From: Bacillota bacterium
GTDB lineage: Bacteria > Bacillota > Limnochordia > Darwinibacteriales > Darwinibacteriaceae
DNA: 60,377 bases
Assembly: GCA_029776155.1 (NCBI GenBank)
Contig: JAKOTU010000022.1
Span: forward strand, 1-60,377
Reading direction: 5' to 3'
The notes under the pieces are model-generated. The model was not told the DNA's origin, ran no database searches, and was given only the letters and a program-made list of their open reading frames with translations. Shown here in pieces: positions 59,069 through 60,377 of this stretch (position 1 is the first letter of the stretch; the number at the start of each line of letters is the position of its first letter). Made by a program: the position numbers and the translations under genes.

Positions 59069-59179
59069 CGCAAAGGGAGCGGCTTGCACCAGGTTTCACT
59101 TTGTTGACGATATTACTTAGTTTATCTATAATTGAAGAGCTGCTGAAGATAAGACCCAAGGGGTTGGGGGTTTGCTGCA

Positions 59180-60169
59180 ATGACAATGACTGTGCTGCGG
59201 ATCCTGCTGGCGGCCCTGGCGCTGCTGGTGGGGTCTTGGTATTTAATTCACATTCACCAGGAGCTGCAGTACCAGCGTAAAAGGCTGGAATTGGCCCTGG
59301 CAGGCAGCAGAATCGGGCTGTGGGATTGGTCCAGTACACATGGGTTTTCCATCCGCAGGCAGAGCTATGCCGAACTGCTGGGCTATGATCAAGATACCCT
59401 AGCCAGCCAGCTGGTGTTTGACACTGCCCTGATCCATCCAGAGGATCTGCCGCGCCTGCGCTCGTCCCTGGAGGACTATCTCACCGGTAAGAGTAAAGCC
59501 TTTGAAGAGGAACTCAGGCTCCTAGCCGCCGACGGCACCTGGCGCTGGGCCCTGGCCCGGGCGGTGATCGTGGCCCGTGATCGACACCATCGTCCCACCA
59601 GGGTTGTTGGCGTAACCGTGGATATCACTGGGCACAAGCAGGCCGAGCTGCAGCTGAGGGAACTGAGCTACAAAGACCCGGTCACCGGCTTGTATAACCG
59701 CACCTACTTCGACAAAAAGCTGGAGGAACTCGATGGGGCCGAGGCCCTGCCCTTGAGCGTGATCATTGGTGATCTCAACTTCCTCAAACTGGCCAATGAC
59801 ACCTTCGGGCATGATACGGGCGACTCCCTGCTGGTAAACGCAGCCCGGGTGCTGAAAAGCAACTGCCGCGCCGACGATATTGTCACCCGCTGGGGTGGTG
59901 ATGAGTTCGCCATTCTGCTGCCCAATACCAGCGAAAGCGAAGCCTTGGCCATCTGTGAGCGCATCCGCACCGCCTGCGAGGAGGTACAGGCCGGCCCGGT
60001 GCAGCTCAGCGTAGCCCTGGGGGTCGCGACCCGCACCACATTGGCTGAGCCACTTACCCAGGTGGTTAGATCCGCCGAAGACTGGATGTACAAGCACAAA
60101 CTCACTGAACGGGGCGATGATGCGCAGCGCTGGGAAGCGATAAATGCCAGGTGCGCCCACCTCTGTTAA
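59180..60169 (+). CDS. PAS-GGDEF diguanylate cyclase with one membrane segment
   Basis: A 329-residue signalling protein. An N-terminal membrane segment (LRILLAALALLVGSWYLIHI), a PAS domain (about residues 33-150, with GIGLWDWSS-type start, LIHPEDLPRLR and VVGVTVDITGHKQAE), and a C-terminal GGDEF domain (about 160-320) with intact RWGGDEFAILLPN. An inhibitory I-site RxxD (RADD) lies five residues before GGDEF, so product inhibition by c-di-GMP is likely. ATG at 59180 follows GGGGG. It stands alone between the PfkB gene and the group II intron end. Confidence 0.93.
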   Translation: MTMTVLRILLAALALLVGSWYLIHIHQELQYQRKRLELALAGSRIGLWDWSSTHGFSIRRQSYAELLGYDQDTLASQLVFDTALIHPEDLPRLRSSLEDYLTGKSKAFEEELRLLAADGTWRWALARAVIVARDRHHRPTRVVGVTVDITGHKQAELQLRELSYKDPVTGLYNRTYFDKKLEELDGAEALPLSVIIGDLNFLKLANDTFGHDTGDSLLVNAARVLKSNCRADDIVTRWGGDEFAILLPNTSESEALAICERIRTACEEVQAGPVQLSVALGVATRTTLAEPLTQVVRSAEDWMYKHKLTERGDDAQRWEAINARCAHLC

Positions 60170-60177
60170 CTGCCCTG

Positions 60178-60377
60178 AAATCGAGTAGGTAGCCGCTAGG
60201 TGATCAGCCTAGCGGCTTTCCTCTCACAGAACGGTGCGTACGGGCCGCGTACACCGCTCCTGAAGAATCTACCGCCGTTCGTAGAACTGCGACACAATAC
60301 CAACACTGTACTTCGTTAGGTCCAAGAGGCCAATCTCCCTGAACCATCGGTTGGGCAGAGCCAGACTCAGTAGAGGA
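60178..60377 (-). mobile_element. 3' end of a group II intron (end of maturase gene, domains V and VI)
   Basis: Reading the minus strand from the right edge: the end of a maturase-like reading frame (stop at 60269), then a 31-base element (60229-60259) beginning GAGC and ending GTTC whose arms pair as 7 plus 5 bp with a 2-base bulge on the 3' side, the layout of catalytic domain V. Next comes a 10-bp hairpin AGCCGCTAGG/CCTAGCGGCT (60191-60217) that fits domain VI, followed by CTACCTACTCGAT, where the 3' splice site is expected (near 60178). The intron ends only about 9 bases from the stop of the GGDEF gene on the other strand. The 5' part lies outside the window. Confidence 0.72.
60269..60377 (-). 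CDS. Group II intron reverse transcriptase/maturase, C-terminal end (partial)
   Basis: The last 35 codons of a frame that enters from the right edge: SLALPNRWFREIGLLDLTKY and a short tail ending in FYERR before the TAG at 60269. The LPNRWF...GLLxL pattern is that of the end of the intron-encoded protein's maturase region. The assignment rests largely on the domain V-like element 10 bases downstream. Confidence 0.62.
   Translation of the reverse strand, partial: PLLSLALPNRWFREIGLLDLTKYSVGIVSQFYERR

Noticed and set aside
60191..60217. Hairpin as terminator of the GGDEF gene
   Set aside because: It has only a TTTCCTCT tail, and the neighbouring domain V-like element and maturase end on the other strand explain it better as intron domain VI, although it might still stop transcription.
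1..60377. CRISPR arrays, tRNA or rRNA genes, insertion sequences
   Set aside because: No regularly spaced repeats, no cloverleaf-like genes and no transposase frames were seen; the only mobile element sign is the intron end at the right edge.

Overview
The window reads as a chromosomal carbohydrate-utilisation island of a Gram-positive-type bacterium, most likely an anaerobic member of the Bacillota (a Limnochordia- or Clostridia-like lineage is a guess). The reasons are strong AGGAGG-type ribosome binding sites, frequent GTG and TTG starts, sigma-A promoters (TTGACA/TATAAT), and an unusual density of ABC sugar importers. By eye the DNA is fairly GC-rich, except for the 10.9-18.1 kb operon, which looks more AT-rich than its neighbours.

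Layout. 0-5.6 kb (minus): one operon with a class V aminotransferase/cysteine-desulfurase-like PLP enzyme, a complete polar-amino-acid-type ABC importer, a LacI-family regulator and RbsD (cut by the left edge). 5.8-9.3 kb (minus): a second operon with an arabinose-5-phosphate-isomerase-like SIS protein, two ribokinases and a glutamine-amidotransferase-like protein, under a near-consensus promoter and a LacI-type operator. 9.3-10.9 kb: an orphan ECF S component, a frameshifted flavin-oxidase-like pseudogene and a small DUF378 protein. 10.9-18.2 kb (minus): a ribose-type ABC importer with two different permeases, an M24 'pita-bread' protein lacking metal ligands, and a ROK regulator. 18.4-24.7 kb (minus): RpiR regulator, CUT1 importer, zinc alcohol dehydrogenase and Gfo/Idh/MocA dehydrogenase. 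24.9-32.2 kb (minus): an Fbp/Afu-type ABC importer followed by a TIM-barrel isomerase, an AGE-family epimerase and a neutral-ceramidase-like amidase. 32.4-41.2 kb: NagB, NagA, a LarA-type nickel-pincer racemase and a UPF0309-like SIS protein (minus), divergent from a CUT1 importer (plus), then a NagC-like ROK regulator. 41.4-42.4 kb (plus): three small unrecognised genes. 42.4-53.9 kb (minus): a BadF-type amino-sugar kinase, a DUF5107/TPR protein, a CUT1 importer, and a GalNAc-type block (KbaY, KbaZ, AgaS, GntR regulator). 54-60.4 kb: a TPR protein, an AAC(6')-Ii-like acetyltransferase, an isochorismatase-family hydrolase, an exported tyrosine phosphatase, a PfkB kinase, a PAS-GGDEF cyclase, and at the right edge the 3' end of a group II intron.

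How it fits together. Six importers, each next to its own catabolic enzymes and regulator, feed sugars and amino sugars into fructose-6-phosphate, tagatose bisphosphate or the pentose phosphate pathway. The most distinctive parts are (i) lactate-racemase-type LarA inside a nagBA operon, which could mean use of a lactyl amino sugar such as MurNAc, (ii) the ceramidase-like amidase with an AGE epimerase and a putative sugar-phosphate importer, and (iii) a consistent strong hairpin directly after all six solute-binding-protein genes. A palindrome family (TTRTYATRAYRA) around the GntR gene defines a small putative regulon. No CRISPR array, tRNA or rRNA was seen.
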